64,000 nt of DNA. It comes from Ciona intestinalis (taxonomy: Eukaryota; Chordata; Ascidiacea; Phlebobranchia; Cionidae). The translations under genes and the position numbers were made by a program. Position 1 is the first letter of the stretch. Each line of letters begins with the position of its first letter. The notes under the pieces are model-generated. The model was not told where the DNA came from. It saw nothing but the letters and a program-made list of their open reading frames with translations, and made no database searches. Location: NCBI RefSeq assembly GCF_000224145.3, contig NC_020179.2, positions 4,187,417 to 4,251,416 on the forward strand, written 5' to 3'. This document shows positions 11,123-35,545 of the stretch, one piece after another.

Positions 11123-11674
11123 TTAAAGGGCCTAAACACACTCAAATGTACATCGCTTTAATAGATAGAGTGTGTTTTTCTAATTCCAACGAGACCTTAC
11201 TTGTTTTAGTCGGTTCTGTATAACCAAAGATATTCCAGCTCAAACACCGTGAAATTCATAAAACTGATTTGAAAGTTGCGTGGCGAAAAAATTGAGAAGT
11301 GTACTACCCACGTGACAAATCACGTCACAAAATTGTTGAAGCGTGGCCGCTCTCATTCAGAAACACTGAGAAAGGCGAGAGGCAGTGTTTTTAGCGAAAA
11401 ACGAGAGAACAAAAAAAACGCAAAAAATCACAAAAAAACGCAGGTTTCGCTTTTACGAATGAACCAGTCACGTGACTAGTACGTTCCTACGTCACAATCA
11501 CGAAGCTCGTAGTAAGAAAAGGATAGCGCTAGAGATCACTGTTTGAGGACGAATATCTCCGCCTATACTGGACCAATTTTAATAAGCAAAGTATTTTTGG
11601 AATCAATAAAACAGTCGCTTTATGAATTTACCATAAAAAATAAAAGTGACGTGGGGTGTGTTTAGGCCCTTTAA
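11123..11674. mobile_element. Non-autonomous DNA transposon with TTAA ends
   Basis: The 552-bp segment starts TTAAAGGGCCTAAACACAC and ends GTGTGTTTAGGCCCTTTAA, a perfect 19-bp terminal inverted repeat including TTAA at each edge. TTAA duplication is the hallmark of piggyBac-type insertion, so this is probably a non-autonomous relative. No transposase frame is present. Confidence 0.8.
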
Positions 11675-12365
11675 GGCGAGCGCTCTCTGCTCTTTATCTT
11701 AGCGCGTTTATGGTTGTAATATGAGACGTACAACATCTGCATGCGGTTCCCACATTATAAGGATATTGCGTGTTCCTAAATTTATCTTCATTTACTTAGA
11801 GATAGTGTTAGAAGCACTGCTTGCTTACTGAATAAAAACAGCATCGATTTATGCGACATACGTCAGAATATAGAAGCGTATAGTTGTAAGTATGATCTGT
11901 ATTTTTGTTTTAAGGTAATTTGATGGTGACTCTATTCTGTATAGGTGTGTTCTTAGAAGCTGGTATTCAGGTCAGAGTTGGCCCATTACCCCAATACATG
12001 TTTGATATATACCCGGTATGCTACAAGAGGTTAATAGATTGTAATACGAGTGTCTAGAATGAGGTTCGTGTACATTAATAAAGACTACACGAAAATGTGA
12101 CCAAAGGAATATATTTAAGTTAAATGCCTAATATTGTCAAATATATATAATAATAATAATATACAGTAGGGTGGTGGAGAGGGGACACATTTAGGCTATT
12201 TTAATAGTAATGTACTTATGATGATGTGTCATGATAATGCATTAGTTTTTTAAATGCGCTTTTCAAGTACGTCATACGGTTCGAAAAGTTCTCAGTAACA
12301 TAAGAACAGTGCGTGATGCGATATACTCACGTGCGTGATATACTAACTGTCTATGCGCTTTTTAC
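11675..12365. other. Intergenic region upstream of the SLC26 gene
   Basis: No gene recognised. It contains a truncated F1 MITE left end at about 12163-12200 (ACAGTAGGGTGGTGGAGAGG) and leads into the short 71-bp repeat cluster that precedes the SLC26 start. Confidence 0.5.
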
Positions 12366-12370
12366 AGTAG

Positions 12371-12592
12371 CACACATGGTGTATTCAAACGCCTCCTGCT
12401 TGCTGTCAAGTTATAACATGGGTGTCTTCTTTATACACCAGACACACATGGTGTATTCATATACCACATGCTCACTGTCGAGTTATAACATGGATGTCTT
12501 CTTATACACCAGACACACATGGTGTATTCATACACCTCATGTTCATTGTTGAGTTATAACATGGGTGTCTTTTTCCAGCAAACACACATGGC
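12371..12592. repeat. 71-bp minisatellite, three units, ending in the SLC26 first exon
   Basis: Units in the opposite orientation to the 5.6-6.8 kb array: ACACATGGTGTATTCA, CACTGTCGAGTTATAACATGG, and TGTCTTCTTATACACCAGAC. The last, diverged unit reads GTGTCTTTTTCCAGCAAAC then ACACATGGCGAG, running directly into the SLC26 coding start. Confidence 0.85.
12571..12579 (+). promoter_or_regulatory. Possible trans-splice acceptor of the SLC26 gene
   Basis: A pyrimidine run ending in CAG (12571-12579) has no matching upstream coding exon and lies 16 bases before the chosen ATG. Many Ciona mRNAs receive a spliced leader at such outron acceptors. An upstream ATG GCG AGA TGA mini-frame overlaps the chosen start by one base. 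Confidence 0.4.
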
Positions 12593-12595
12593 GAG

Positions 12596-15500
12596 ATGAC
12601 AGACATTCATCAATTCCGAAAACGATATGCTTACCAGCGCGAAGAAGGAATATCTGTCAATCTAATTAAACAAGAGATCGGAAAACTTCGGATTCCGAAA
12701 CGTCGCGAAGTTGGAAGATTTATATTCAATATTTTTCCTATATTGTCATGGCTACCACAATATAATATCAAAGAATCCCTAATCGCTGACGTCATATCCG
12801 GGATAACGGTCGGTGTAATGCAAATACCTCAAGGTTTGAATCTATGTTGGCTTAAATACTGTCTAAAATATCTTAAATCTCTACGTGGTAACTCGTAAAC
12901 GGGCATGAGGTTGTAACAAGCAGAACACCCATAACGACTGTCCTTGCCTCGCTACGCAATCGTTCATATTGCTGGTACGCAGAAGCCATCCCAGCTTATA
13001 ACCAATTCGATCATAGTATAAAACTTCGTCCTAGAGAGTTTGTGCAATTAAAATCAAGCTTTCTTTTGCAACCACCTGCCACGTAAACCACGTGTGGCCG
13101 AACTTACCCCTCTCATTGATATTTTAACACAGGTATGGCGTATGCATTACTCGCAAACCAACACGCGGTGTACGGACTTTACTCAGGTTTTTTCCCTGTC
13201 CTTATATACTCAGCTCTCGGCACTTCAAGACATTTATCAATGGGTAAGTTACTTGGCATATGTTACGTCATAGTGGGTAACGCGTTGAGTATTGGGGTGA
13301 AACAGACATGTGCCATGACACAGCGCCTGTCGCTGTCCCAGAGGATACGGTTCGAAGCTCGAACATGTTTAGGCAAATGTGCCGTGGCATTATAGTTAAC
13401 GACCGTTGCTCTGACCCAGTGGTCGCTAATGGGCTGACCAAGACTTCAAATTACCAGCCATACAATAGAAAAACAACCATTTACAAAGTTAGATATAAGT
13501 GGTAACTCAGAAGCAGGCACGAAGTGTATGAAACAGAACACCCGTGTTATAACGACTGTCGTTGTCCACCATGAGACGATAAATAAGTCACATTCATTTA
13601 ATAACCCATTTACCTTAACGCAGGCACAAACGGCCTAACAAGTTTAATGCTTGGAGCATCCGTTGTGTCCTTGGTACCTGACCCCATACTTAACCGCAAC
13701 AACACATCGCATGAATGGGACAATGTTTACAGTCAACGTATCATGTATGCTGCTGCTATGTCGTTTATTGTTGGATTGCTGCTGGTACGTAATAAAGGGC
13801 TGTTTGAACGTGTCTTGCCTGCATATAAACAGGGTCGGGGTAATGGTGGCATTTTTACCATTATACACGTATCCACAAGATTAGTAAGGTAACGTTGTTT
13901 TATATTTATTTTCTTAAATATAAATTATAAAAACAACCAAGATATGAATTAATAGGAAAACGGCACGCTATGGACAAAAATATGGGAAGACGTCGTGTTT
14001 GTTGCTTTCTGAATTAAAAAAGAATGATGTCATATTTTTTACGTGAAAATTACGTTTTTTTTACAATTAGGTGCGATTTTGAAACAGGTTGAATTAGATT
14101 TTTATTATTACCTAACCTTTATTACGTCACAGATTGCATTCAGCTTGTTCCACCTTGGTATTGTGACGAAACTATTCCCTCGTCCATTAATCAGCGGATT
14201 CATTTTCGCCGCTTCCGTTCTTACTATGATATCACAATTGAAAACATTGTTTGGGGTTTCGGTGAGAAGCTACTCCGGACCTCTCACTTCAGTCTACGTA
14301 ATAAAATGACGTCATAACCCAATTATGGCGTAGTAAAAGATATTTTCAGGTTGTGCGTGACGTCATTATACAGCTGACGTCATTAAACGCGTTCGGAAAG
14401 GAAAGAACCGCAGCCACCGTGGTACTCTCCCTAATTTGCATAATATTTCTGGTTGGTGTTCGTATCATCAACGACAAGTATCGACGTCACTTCCCGTTAA
14501 ACATTCCAATACCCGGGGAAATTATAGTGGTGGGTATTCCCCTTATTCATTACCCTATTTAACGTATAGTAGGGTGGGGTAAGATAGTTTATGTTCTGAT
14601 TTCCTTGTATCGTCCCATTTGGTAGAAAACAAAGAATATTTAATGACTAACATAACCGTATCCTTGTTAAATTCAAAGAGCTTTGGCAATTGTTAAAAAC
14701 AGGATTATGAAATTTGAGATATTATGTGCTAACAATATCCATATAGCCTCCAATAATCTACAGGTTGTAAACGATACGCAGATGTATGCTTGTCTATTGC
14801 TACATGTTTTATATTCATGTTATTTATTCAAAGGTTATCGTCGGAACAGCTGTGTCGGGTAGGGTCAATCTAAAAGATAAATTCAACATTATCATAATCG
14901 GGGAAGTACCGAGAGGGTAAGTTTGCAATATGAGTATTGTGTATACAGTAGGGTGGGAAAGATGGGACAAATTTCTCGTCGTATTTGGTAGTGAAAAAGA
15001 ACATTTGGAGAAATATAAACTAGCATTCTTACGACTCCTGTGGACCGTTGTTAATTAATTAAAACACGATCAGAATATTTGAATATTATATGTGCTGAAG
15101 GTGTCCCGTCTTCCCCCACCCCACTATATATATTGACACCCATGTTATAACTCGACAGCGAGCATGAGGTATATAACCCTTATCTCCCACAGTCTACCTT
15201 CCCCCGCCGTCCCCGACCTCTCAAAAATTTCCTCAATATTTGGTGAATCGGTCGCGATCGCTATCCTTGGTTACGTCATAGCTGTCTCATTGTCTCAAAC
15301 ATTCGCGGAAAAGGCGGAATACACGATCAAACCGAACCAGGTAAAGATATCTATAGTTTGTGCGCCAATATCTAAAACACCTGCCATTAGATCTTCTGGC
15401 AGTCGTTTATGTTGTAATTTGACCAACGTTCCGTCTGCGCTCCAAAATAATGTGTATCATCAAAAGTGCTCAAAACGTAGGTCGGCTATGATTCTTTGGG

Positions 15501-18500
15501 TTATAATTTTAAACACAATAAACTAACTTATATAATTTCTACTTTGAATGGATTAGAATAACCGTGGCGAGCATCAGCGACAGTCGTTATAACGCGGGTG
15601 TTCTGTTTCATACAATTCGTGCCCGCTTATACTACAAATGTATGTAACTTATTTGTTCTCGCGTGGCGGGACAACAATAGTCGTTAACACGGGTGTTCTG
15701 TTTCATACATCTCTGTTACGTTTGCAGATGATTGTTTTTTTATTTTTATTATGTTTTTGATCACAGGAGATGTTTGCCATCGGGGCAAGTAACCTCTTCG
15801 CTTCTTTCTTCTTCTGTATTCCTTGTTTCACTGCGATGTCAAGAACTTGTGTACAGGTATAATTGTGTGGGGTAAAATGACACAGCATTCTTCTGTGGGG
15901 TAAGATGATACCTTTACCACATAATCGAACTATGGGGCCTTACCCATTTAGAATAAAACATGTTTCGTAATATCATAGCTGATACACCAGGACTAAAGAA
16001 TGTAGTAATCACTATAGTGCTGTGAACGGCTCCCAGTGTTTAGTGAAGTCCTGGAGGAATATATTTGAATAAAACTCTGTAGGTTTGATTTATTTATAAA
16101 CCTTGTATACATAATGCTGGTTTATATATAATGTAGTTTGAAAGTGGGGGGAAGACCCAGCTAGTTGGATTCATATCCGCGCTTCTAATGCTGCTTGTTC
16201 TTTTGGTTATTGGGCCTGTGTTTCAGTATATACCAAATGTAAGTATACTGCGTGTTCATATTATGTATATTATATACAGTACACCGTGGTTGTCACCGTC
16301 ATATCCACAGTCTTGTTGTTGTTATTGCAGTGTGTGGATAAACGGAAATGACTCTTGTGTGCATTACCCTTAAACGGCAGTTGTTCAGACACACTGATTC
16401 CTTATGGACTAAACTTCAAGTCATACGTTACAAAATATAAAATAACCACCCACAAAGTTACATAATACGTGGTAAGTTGCAAGCGAGCACGAGGTGTATG
16501 AAACAGAACATCTGTGTTATACAACTATCACTGCCATACTAAGTCTAATTGTAATTGAATCGTTTTAAACACCAGGCTTGCCTCGCCTCTATCGTAGTTG
16601 TTGCTGTTTGGAAACTACTTTTAAACGCTCGTGACGTCAAAATATATTGGACCAATCAGAAGCTAGATAGCATGCTGTGGTTGGCAACCGCGGTTTCAAC
16701 GATTTTATTGGATATTGTAAGTCACGTGGTGCTTTGTATTATTACGTATAACTACGTAACATTCATCAATTCTTCAAAAACGATAGCGAATAAAAAGCAT
16801 AGAAGAAGGGAATTAACACCAAAACGACAGTCTGAATAAACGATAAGGTTAAAAATTAATCCATAAAATGTCGTTGTCAAACCCAATATTAAAAAGGCGT
16901 ATTTGTCAAACCAACTAGAAAATATACGTGGATGTTAAAAGTGCCCGTTTAAACTCAATTTCCCAAATAAAAACCGTGAAACCAAACAAACCGTAAAAAC
17001 ACAGTGTTTTGTATAGTTGTAACTATTAACTAAACTTGATCATAATTTATTAATTAACGCTGAGATAATTAATCTTTATTATTTAAACTTTATATTTACA
17101 GACTCTCGGTTTGATCGTCGGCATCTGTTTTGCACTGCTTTGTGTCGTCATAAGGAGCAGTTACGTCACACTCAGAAAGTTACGTCATATTGACGTGACA
17201 AACGTTTACAGAATTGACGGTTATTACAAACAGGTAAATCTCTCTTTTCGCCCTAAAAAAAATATCGTCTTAAAAGTCGGCGCATTGACACAGAGGCATG
17301 CGCGCATGCCTCTAGCCCTGAATTTGCGGGTTTAAAACCCGATGCTGCTAACATTATGAACGTATTTGTCTTTGGGCAATATACTTAACAGCAACTGCTC
17401 CAGTTCAGCGGTTCTTTAAAACTTACCCATCAAGTTACATATGACTCGTAACCGGGCACGGGGTGTATAAAACAGAGCACCAGTTTCATAACGATTGTCG
17501 TTGCCGCTACGCGAGGGTAAATAAGTTACGTTTATTCATTTTTTGTAGGAAGTAGAAAATGCGGACGTCACGAATGATGACGTCACCGTGCTGCAATTTG
17601 GCGCTCCTTTGAACTACCTCAACAGCGCCAACTTGCGTAAGGGGTTAATAAAGTTGATCGGCGTTGATCCGATTGCAGAGAAATTACGACTGAAAGTAGG
17701 TTTCGTTTGAATATATAGTCTATTGTATATGGGTACTACGTCAGCACACCGGGAGACTTGGAATTTAGAGCATAGAGTTGGTCCATTACCCCAATAACAC
17801 TGTGTATACGCATTATATTCTATATGGGCCTTCGAATTAAACCTTGTTTTTGTAACAGGAAAGGAGAAGAAATGAAATGGACATGACTGAAACCGGTGGG
17901 TAGTTGGTTTGTTTTATGGGATGTGGGGTCAGGGTTCAAGTCTCACTGCGGGGGCAGAATATTTTTCGGTTCTGTGGCTCCATTAACGTATAGGAAAGAA
18001 AATCTTTGTCTTGTTTCAGGGTGCGTTGTGACGCAACAGAGGCGGTATGTTATTCTAGAATGTTCTGGAATGACGTCAATAGATTCGGTGGCAGTCGCAG
18101 TGTTTCAGAAAGTAAGTGAGAAATTCAAACGTATTTTAATAAATAAAGGGATTTTCATAGTTTGGTAGTTTAGATTAATATCCTTGGAGGTAACTGTTTA
18201 TTTATAAAGTTAGGAATTGTTTATTTTATTTTCTAAAATAAACTAGCTTAAAATAAACCTTACTAGCTTAATTTCTACATTCAGATTCTATAATTATCAC
18301 AGTGATCACTGTATTAATACACACACGGTATGTATTAAACACACAACTCATTATTTAATTTTCTTACCAGACGTTATCCGATTATAAAGCGATTGACGTC
18401 ATCATATTAATTGCGGCTTGTCCAGGTGAGAACGAATGTCTGAGGTTTTCAAACGTCAAATGAGGGTTTCTTAAGCTTTTTAGATTTGTTCTCTCTGAAC

Positions 18501-18820
18501 AGTATTAAATTCTAACGAACATTTTCAACCCCCTTCATAACCATTAAGATGAGAATGTCCTGATCGTGTTTTAAACGATTAACAACGGTTTATGGGAGTC
18601 CTGAGGATACGGTTTTATAATTCTTTAAATTTTCTTTGTTTACTACCAAATTGGACAAGAAAATAAAATAAACAGGTGGCCATCTACCCCCATCCTACTG
18701 TATGTGTCATTCCCTTATATTTTAGAATCCGTTTTGGATACTATCGGTGACGTAGGCGGTCATGACGTCACAGAGGTTGCCTATTTATCCATAGGCGACG
18801 CGATTAAGGCGGCAAAATAA
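12596..18820 (+). CDS. SLC26 family anion transporter with C-terminal STAS domain
   Basis: Sixteen exons, 658 aa: 12596-12833, 13133-13243, 13624-13784, 14133-14297, 14350-14529, 14834-14916, 15193-15340, 15767-15856, 16137-16238, 16576-16716, 17102-17233, 17549-17695, 17859-17895, 18020-18111, 18371-18425, 18726-18820; all phases agree. The family hallmarks are in order: GITVGVMQIPQGMAYALLA, YGLYSGFFPVLIYSALGTS, MISQLKTLFGV, the ESGGKTQLVGFISALLMLL segment, then a STAS domain from exon 12 with VILECSGMTSIDSVAV. SLC26 proteins are multi-pass membrane exchangers or channels for chloride, bicarbonate, sulfate, oxalate or iodide; the substrate here cannot be read from sequence. The N-terminus resembles the A3-A6 group more than A11. 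Introns carry SINE tails and F1 MITEs. It separates TSR-B from TSR-C with no evident functional link. Confidence 0.93.
13290..13620 (+). mobile_element. SINE in SLC26 intron 2
   Basis: Contains 'CGACCGTTGCTCTGACCCAG' with 'TGGTCGCTAATGGG', then 'GTGGTAACTCAGAAGCAGGC', 'GTATGAAACAGAACACCCG' and 'CGACTGTCGTTG', the shared SINE body and tail. Confidence 0.65.
14568..14735. mobile_element. Truncated F1 MITE in SLC26 intron 5
   Basis: The left end ATAGTAGGGTGGGGTAAGAT and the F1 core are present; the right inverted repeat is missing. Confidence 0.7.
14946..15127. mobile_element. Foldback MITE F1 in SLC26 intron 6
   Basis: Starts CAGTAGGGTGGGAAAGATGG and ends GTCTTCCCCCACCCCACTAT. The polarity of the core shows the usual GTGTTTTAA/GATCAG words. 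Confidence 0.85.
15555..15720 (-). mobile_element. Two SINE tails in tandem, SLC26 intron 7
   Basis: On the minus strand the tail GTATGAAACAGAACACCCG with 'TTATAACGACTGTCGCTG' is present twice within 170 bp. Confidence 0.55.
16320..16560 (+). mobile_element. SINE in SLC26 intron 9
   Basis: Has 'ACCCTTAAACGGCAGTTGTT', then 'CACCCACAAAGTTACATAAT', 'GTGGTAAGTTGCAAGCGAGC' and the GTATGAAACAGAACATCTG tail, in the same order as other copies. Confidence 0.65.
17270..17530 (+). mobile_element. SINE in SLC26 intron 11
   Basis: Has 'GGGTTTAAAACCCGATGCTG', 'GTCTTTGGGCAATATACTTA', 'CAGCAACTGCTCCAG' and the tail 'GGGCACGGGGTGTATAAAAC'. Confidence 0.6.
18540..18709. mobile_element. Truncated F1 MITE in SLC26 intron 15
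   Basis: Core 'TGTCCTGATCGTGTTTTAAA' through 'TTTACTACCAAATTGGACAA' to the right end 'CTACCCCCATCCTACTGTA'. The left inverted repeat has been lost. Confidence 0.7.
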
Positions 18821-19949
18821 AAATTGGAAAACGGAGACGACTAATCACTGTGGAAGAATGGTAAGTTATGTTTACAACATAGGTTGGCATTACATTCATT
18901 TATGATGTGGTAAATTGTAAGCAGGCACGAGGTGTGTAAAACAAAACACTCGTGAAGTAACGACTGTCGTTGCCCCTCCATGTGAGAATAAATAAGTTAC
19001 ATACGTGGTAATTAAAGCGGGTACGAGGTGCATGAAATGAAACACATAAGAGGCATAAGTTCACATAATATTGGCCCTTTTTTATTTGCAACGCATTAAA
19101 TATAGTTTGATCGACTTGCAATAGAAGAGCATTTTATTAAGCACCATACTATCAAAGTTATATTTACTAGATGCGGGCGATGCCCGAGGAATTGAAGCGA
19201 CGTAGAACAGTAGGAAACATTGCATTAGAAAATTAACGCTACATTAGCTATATTTAATATTCCAACGCTTCAATCATAGTGATCTGGCCTTTAATTGGTT
19301 CCGTTTATGCTTACTTACTTTCATTTATTATTATTATTATTGTTATAAAAAGGCGCAACAAGCTCAGTTTGCTATAAAGACACGGCAGCAAATACAAAAT
19401 ATGGTGGATAAATAACTTTTAAAAGTTGCTCCAGTACTTAAGTTTCATATATTGATTTTATTCTATATGGGTGAGGTATGCTTCGCCAAACGAACGTGGA
19501 TTTAGACCAGAGTTACCTCATTGCACGATATAATTTATGTAATGACGTCGATATTGCTTTCTTTTAATACCTTCATAATATATTCTCATAAATACGACTT
19601 TGTATATTTGATTTATTGCGGTTGTATTACGTCGATAAAATTATGCAGGCCATGCTCACATGTATTACAGGCAATGCGATATAAACAAACTGGGGATTGG
19701 GTGTTAGTGGTTAGAGATACTACTATAGTGGTTGGGGTGGGGCGCCGTCGGTTAGCTGGCTTATAAATGGACAATTCTGGAGGAACATCAAAAACAGACG
19801 TCCAATGGACGTTTATTGATGATATGAACATGGACGTTAACATAACTTTCTTCATAATAAAAAAAAACACCGGCAAATTAAGTCCTTTAAATTTGATGTC
19901 CGTTATGTAAAAGTTCCTTTCTTTAAACGGCCGAGTTTCAAATGTTCGA
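18821..19949. other. Gap between convergent SLC26 and TSR-C
   Basis: No exon recognised. A SINE tail lies at about 18903-19050. The two genes are transcribed towards each other. Confidence 0.5.
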
Positions 19950-21976
19950 TTAATCTGAATCGCTACTGTCACTTCCTCTTCTGCGATACTTCCTACGTTT
20001 GCTTCCCGAATCCGAGTCTGAATCCGAATCCGAGTCCGAGGAACAAGAAGAACTGTCGCTAGATCCACTTGACCCGCTTGATTTCCTTGATCTCCGGCAC
20101 TTACGCCTCGGTTTGGACGTCGTTCGCCGAATTTCTGCTAAAAGTCTGGTCGTTGTTTCTGGCAGAGTGGTAGGAGGGATTTCCCCGTTTCCGTTACTAT
20201 TTCCATTTCCATTATTGGGCTCGGCGCATTCTGTAAAATATTTAAAGGGGCTTAATAATAATAATATATAATATATACTTACTTTTATTTTCTATTTAAA
20301 AACAGCAGCGAAGATTATAAAGTAGAGAAAACGAAAATACGATATATCACCAAAACGACAGCGGTCAAATATATAGAGTGCTACGGTAAAAACTACTCGA
20401 GTAAAAACGCGTGGCTGCATGACCCAACAGCAGTAAAATGTACCTTTATATCATGTATTATAAATTACCTTCGGTTTCGATTAAGACTGGGCACTGTCGT
20501 CCAGAACCACTTCCATGACGTGTCACCCTTCTTGTTCTGCTTCGTGACGTCACTCTGACGTAATCATCGACGTAGGAAGTGGTACACGTGGTCCACGACG
20601 ACCACTCAGATACTTCACAGTCGATATTGGCTTCGCATACTGTAATGACGTCACCAGTTATAACTTTATGTTCGTTACGTCATATACACCAGGTTATAAT
20701 GTTTAAATGGATATGATGCCGCTCACTAATTGGCTGGTACAAATTGTCAAATATACGGAAAATAATCACCCACAAAGTTACATACGTAACTGATAAGCGG
20801 AACAAGGTGTATGAAACAGAACACCCGGAACCCATGTTATAACCACTACTGTTGTTGCCCCACCATGTGAGGATAAATAAGTTACATATACGTGGTAACT
20901 GAGTGAGAACACCCGTGTTTTATAAAGATTTCTCATTCCTATACCTTCGCGTTCTTTAAGATGTGGGCATTCAAGCGTGTCGCCTCCGATTACGTTTCTC
21001 TTCCTTTCTCTAAATCCTCCCTCGCATCCTGACCATTGTTCCCATGCTGACACGTCACAAGTGTGGGGTTCAAAGTTGGGGATGCATTCTATGCAATATA
21101 AGTCAATGTATTAACACACAACATAATTTAATTTTTTGAAAACGACTAAAAATAAAATTATATAGTAGGGTTGGGGAAGATGGGATACCTTTAAAACATA
21201 ATATCCGAATATCCTGATTGTGTTTTAAACAATTAACAACGATTTATGGAAGTCGTGAAAACGCGGTTGTATAATTTTTTGAATGTTCTTGGTTTACTAC
21301 CAAATGGGACGAAAAAATAGCACAGTTTTCCCATCTTTCTCCACCCTACTACACAGGGACTTACAGTAACCGAAGAGACAAAATTATATTATTCATTCAT
21401 TCAACAGCTTAGTGATAGTTGAAATGTATCGAAAAGAGTTAAAAACCGTCACTTTTAAACCTATACGATTAATCAATAGAGCGTAATACCGATAGTAATC
21501 GTTTCATTATAACACGATTTGCATTTCTTTACCTTCTGTTTCAATACGACGTGGACATGGTCTCCCAGTTCCTCTGTTTCTGAACAATATTGCTCTGTTA
21601 CGTATCCTCACAAACCTCCAGTCATTGTAGTTGCCGAAATATCGGAAGTCAAACACACAATGTCCCCAAGATGACCATTCTCTTAGTTGGCAATCGACTG
21701 AAATATGTTATTGTTTAAACCTCGTGCTCACTGTTGAGTTATAACATGGGTGTCTTCTTATACACCAGATACACATGGTGTATTCATACACCTCATGCTC
21801 GCTGTCGAGTTATAACATGGGTGTCATCTTATACATCAGACACACATGGTGTATTCATACACCTCATGCTCACTGTCAAGTTATAACATGGGTATCTTCT
21901 TACCGTTAAGTTCCCAAGCGTGTGTTAGTCCCGAACACAGTAGCGCGACTACAACGCCCAGTAATACTAGCTTCAT
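19950..21976 (-). CDS. TSR-C: secreted three-TSR protein with Ser/Asp-rich tail
   Basis: Five exons on the minus strand: 21976-21904, 21697-21533, 21088-20945, 20639-20469, 20230-19950 (277 aa), all phase 1. Exon 1 encodes a signal peptide (MKLVLLGVVVALLCSGLTHA, then WELN). Exons 2-4 each encode a TSR-like repeat: CQLREWSSWGHC with RFVRIRNRAILF, CDVSAWEQWSGC with FRERKRNVIGG, and CEVSEWSSWTTC with RSRTRRVTRHG. Exon 5 gives an Asn/Gly linker, KPRRKCRRSRKSSG, GSSDSSSCSSDSDSDSDSDS, KRRKYRRRG and a terminal SDSSDSD. Its last exon and its exon 3 are exactly as long as the corresponding TSR-B exons (281 and 144 bp), although the protein sequences differ widely. Compared with A and B the tail is more acidic and lacks the RS tract. 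Intron 1 holds 71-bp minisatellite units and intron 2 an F1 MITE. Function unknown. Confidence 0.86.
20765..20915 (+). mobile_element. SINE tail in TSR-C intron 3
   Basis: 'CACCCACAAAGTTACATACG', 'GTATGAAACAGAACACCCG', 'CTGTTGTTGCCCCACCATG' and 'AGGATAAATAAGTTACAT' occur in SINE order. Confidence 0.6.
21172..21351. mobile_element. Foldback MITE F1 in TSR-C intron 2
   Basis: Starts TATAGTAGGGTTGGGGAAGA and ends CCATCTTTCTCCACCCTACT, with the full F1 core between the two inverted ends. Confidence 0.85.
21722..21900. repeat. 71-bp minisatellite, about 2.5 units, in TSR-C intron 1
   Basis: Repeats of 'CTCATGCTCACTGTCRAGTT' with 'ATAACATGGGTGTCTTCTTA' and 'CACATGGTGTATTCATACAC', the same unit as the array between TSR-A and TSR-B. 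It reaches to within a few bases of the exon 1 donor. Confidence 0.9.
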
Positions 21977-22024
21977 ATTACAATCCTAACCCTGTATACT
22001 GTCCTACTACTATCCTGACTATAG

Positions 22025-22032
22025 AATATATA
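22025..22032 (-). promoter_or_regulatory. TATA-like box of TSR-C
   Basis: TATATATT on the minus strand lies about 50-56 bases upstream of the TSR-C ATG, in line with TSR-A and TSR-B. Confidence 0.5.
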
Positions 22033-22039
22033 CGTAGAC

Positions 22040-22743
22040 GCAACCTACACGTATTAATTACGTGAGGTGTGTTTAGAATAATTGGGCACGGCTGGGTTCG
22101 CATAATTTACTATGATCTTCTGTGGTACGTCATTAGGTGGGTGTAAATTCAGCAATATATTATGTAATTATAATAAATACGTAGTAATGCTTGGCCAGTT
22201 ATGTTATTCCAAGTGACGAATCTTAGCCTAAGATTGGAGTGGGTTACAAGATTGTCATGGTAAGTAACATGACTATCGTTGTTGCTGTCACGTTTGTGAA
22301 ACATCTAACAGTAGAATATGTATCGTAGTACAACATAGGAGCAGTTCTAATTTGCTATTTCTGGGTCTGTACGGCGGAACACGTCGACTGCCATGAAAGT
22401 ATGAAATGCATGATACAGTTGGCACATTACCCTGTAACAGCATTTAAATTATTATTAGTGTTATCCCAATCCGAAAATGCTTTACAATATAACTATTTAT
22501 ATTTATTTAGTCCCCAATCTAGTTTAAAAATATTTAAAGAGATTTTAAAGAGATTTTCATTCGGCATCACTGCACGTGGAAAGTGTCCGCAATATTTCGT
22601 CAGAATTCCGACGTTTTGTTTGCTTATGTATGTAATGTAAAAACGTTTTGCACGTTGTTTTCTTATGCAAGATTACAAAAAATACACAGGTCTATATATA
22701 TATAGGGGTGTAAACTGAGCTAGTTAATATAATCTGTTGGAAA
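22040..22743. other. Divergent intergenic region, TSR-C / RARS
   Basis: About 0.7 kb separates the TSR-C TATA box from the RARS ATG. I see no conserved element beyond AT-rich DNA and no further gene. Confidence 0.4.

Positions 22744-35545
<12,802 letters not shown>

Noticed and set aside
17920-17960. Possible tRNA gene around GGTTCAAGTCTC in SLC26 intron 13
   Set aside because: A B-box-like word is present, but no cloverleaf with paired acceptor stem or A box can be drawn; a SINE head remnant is more likely.
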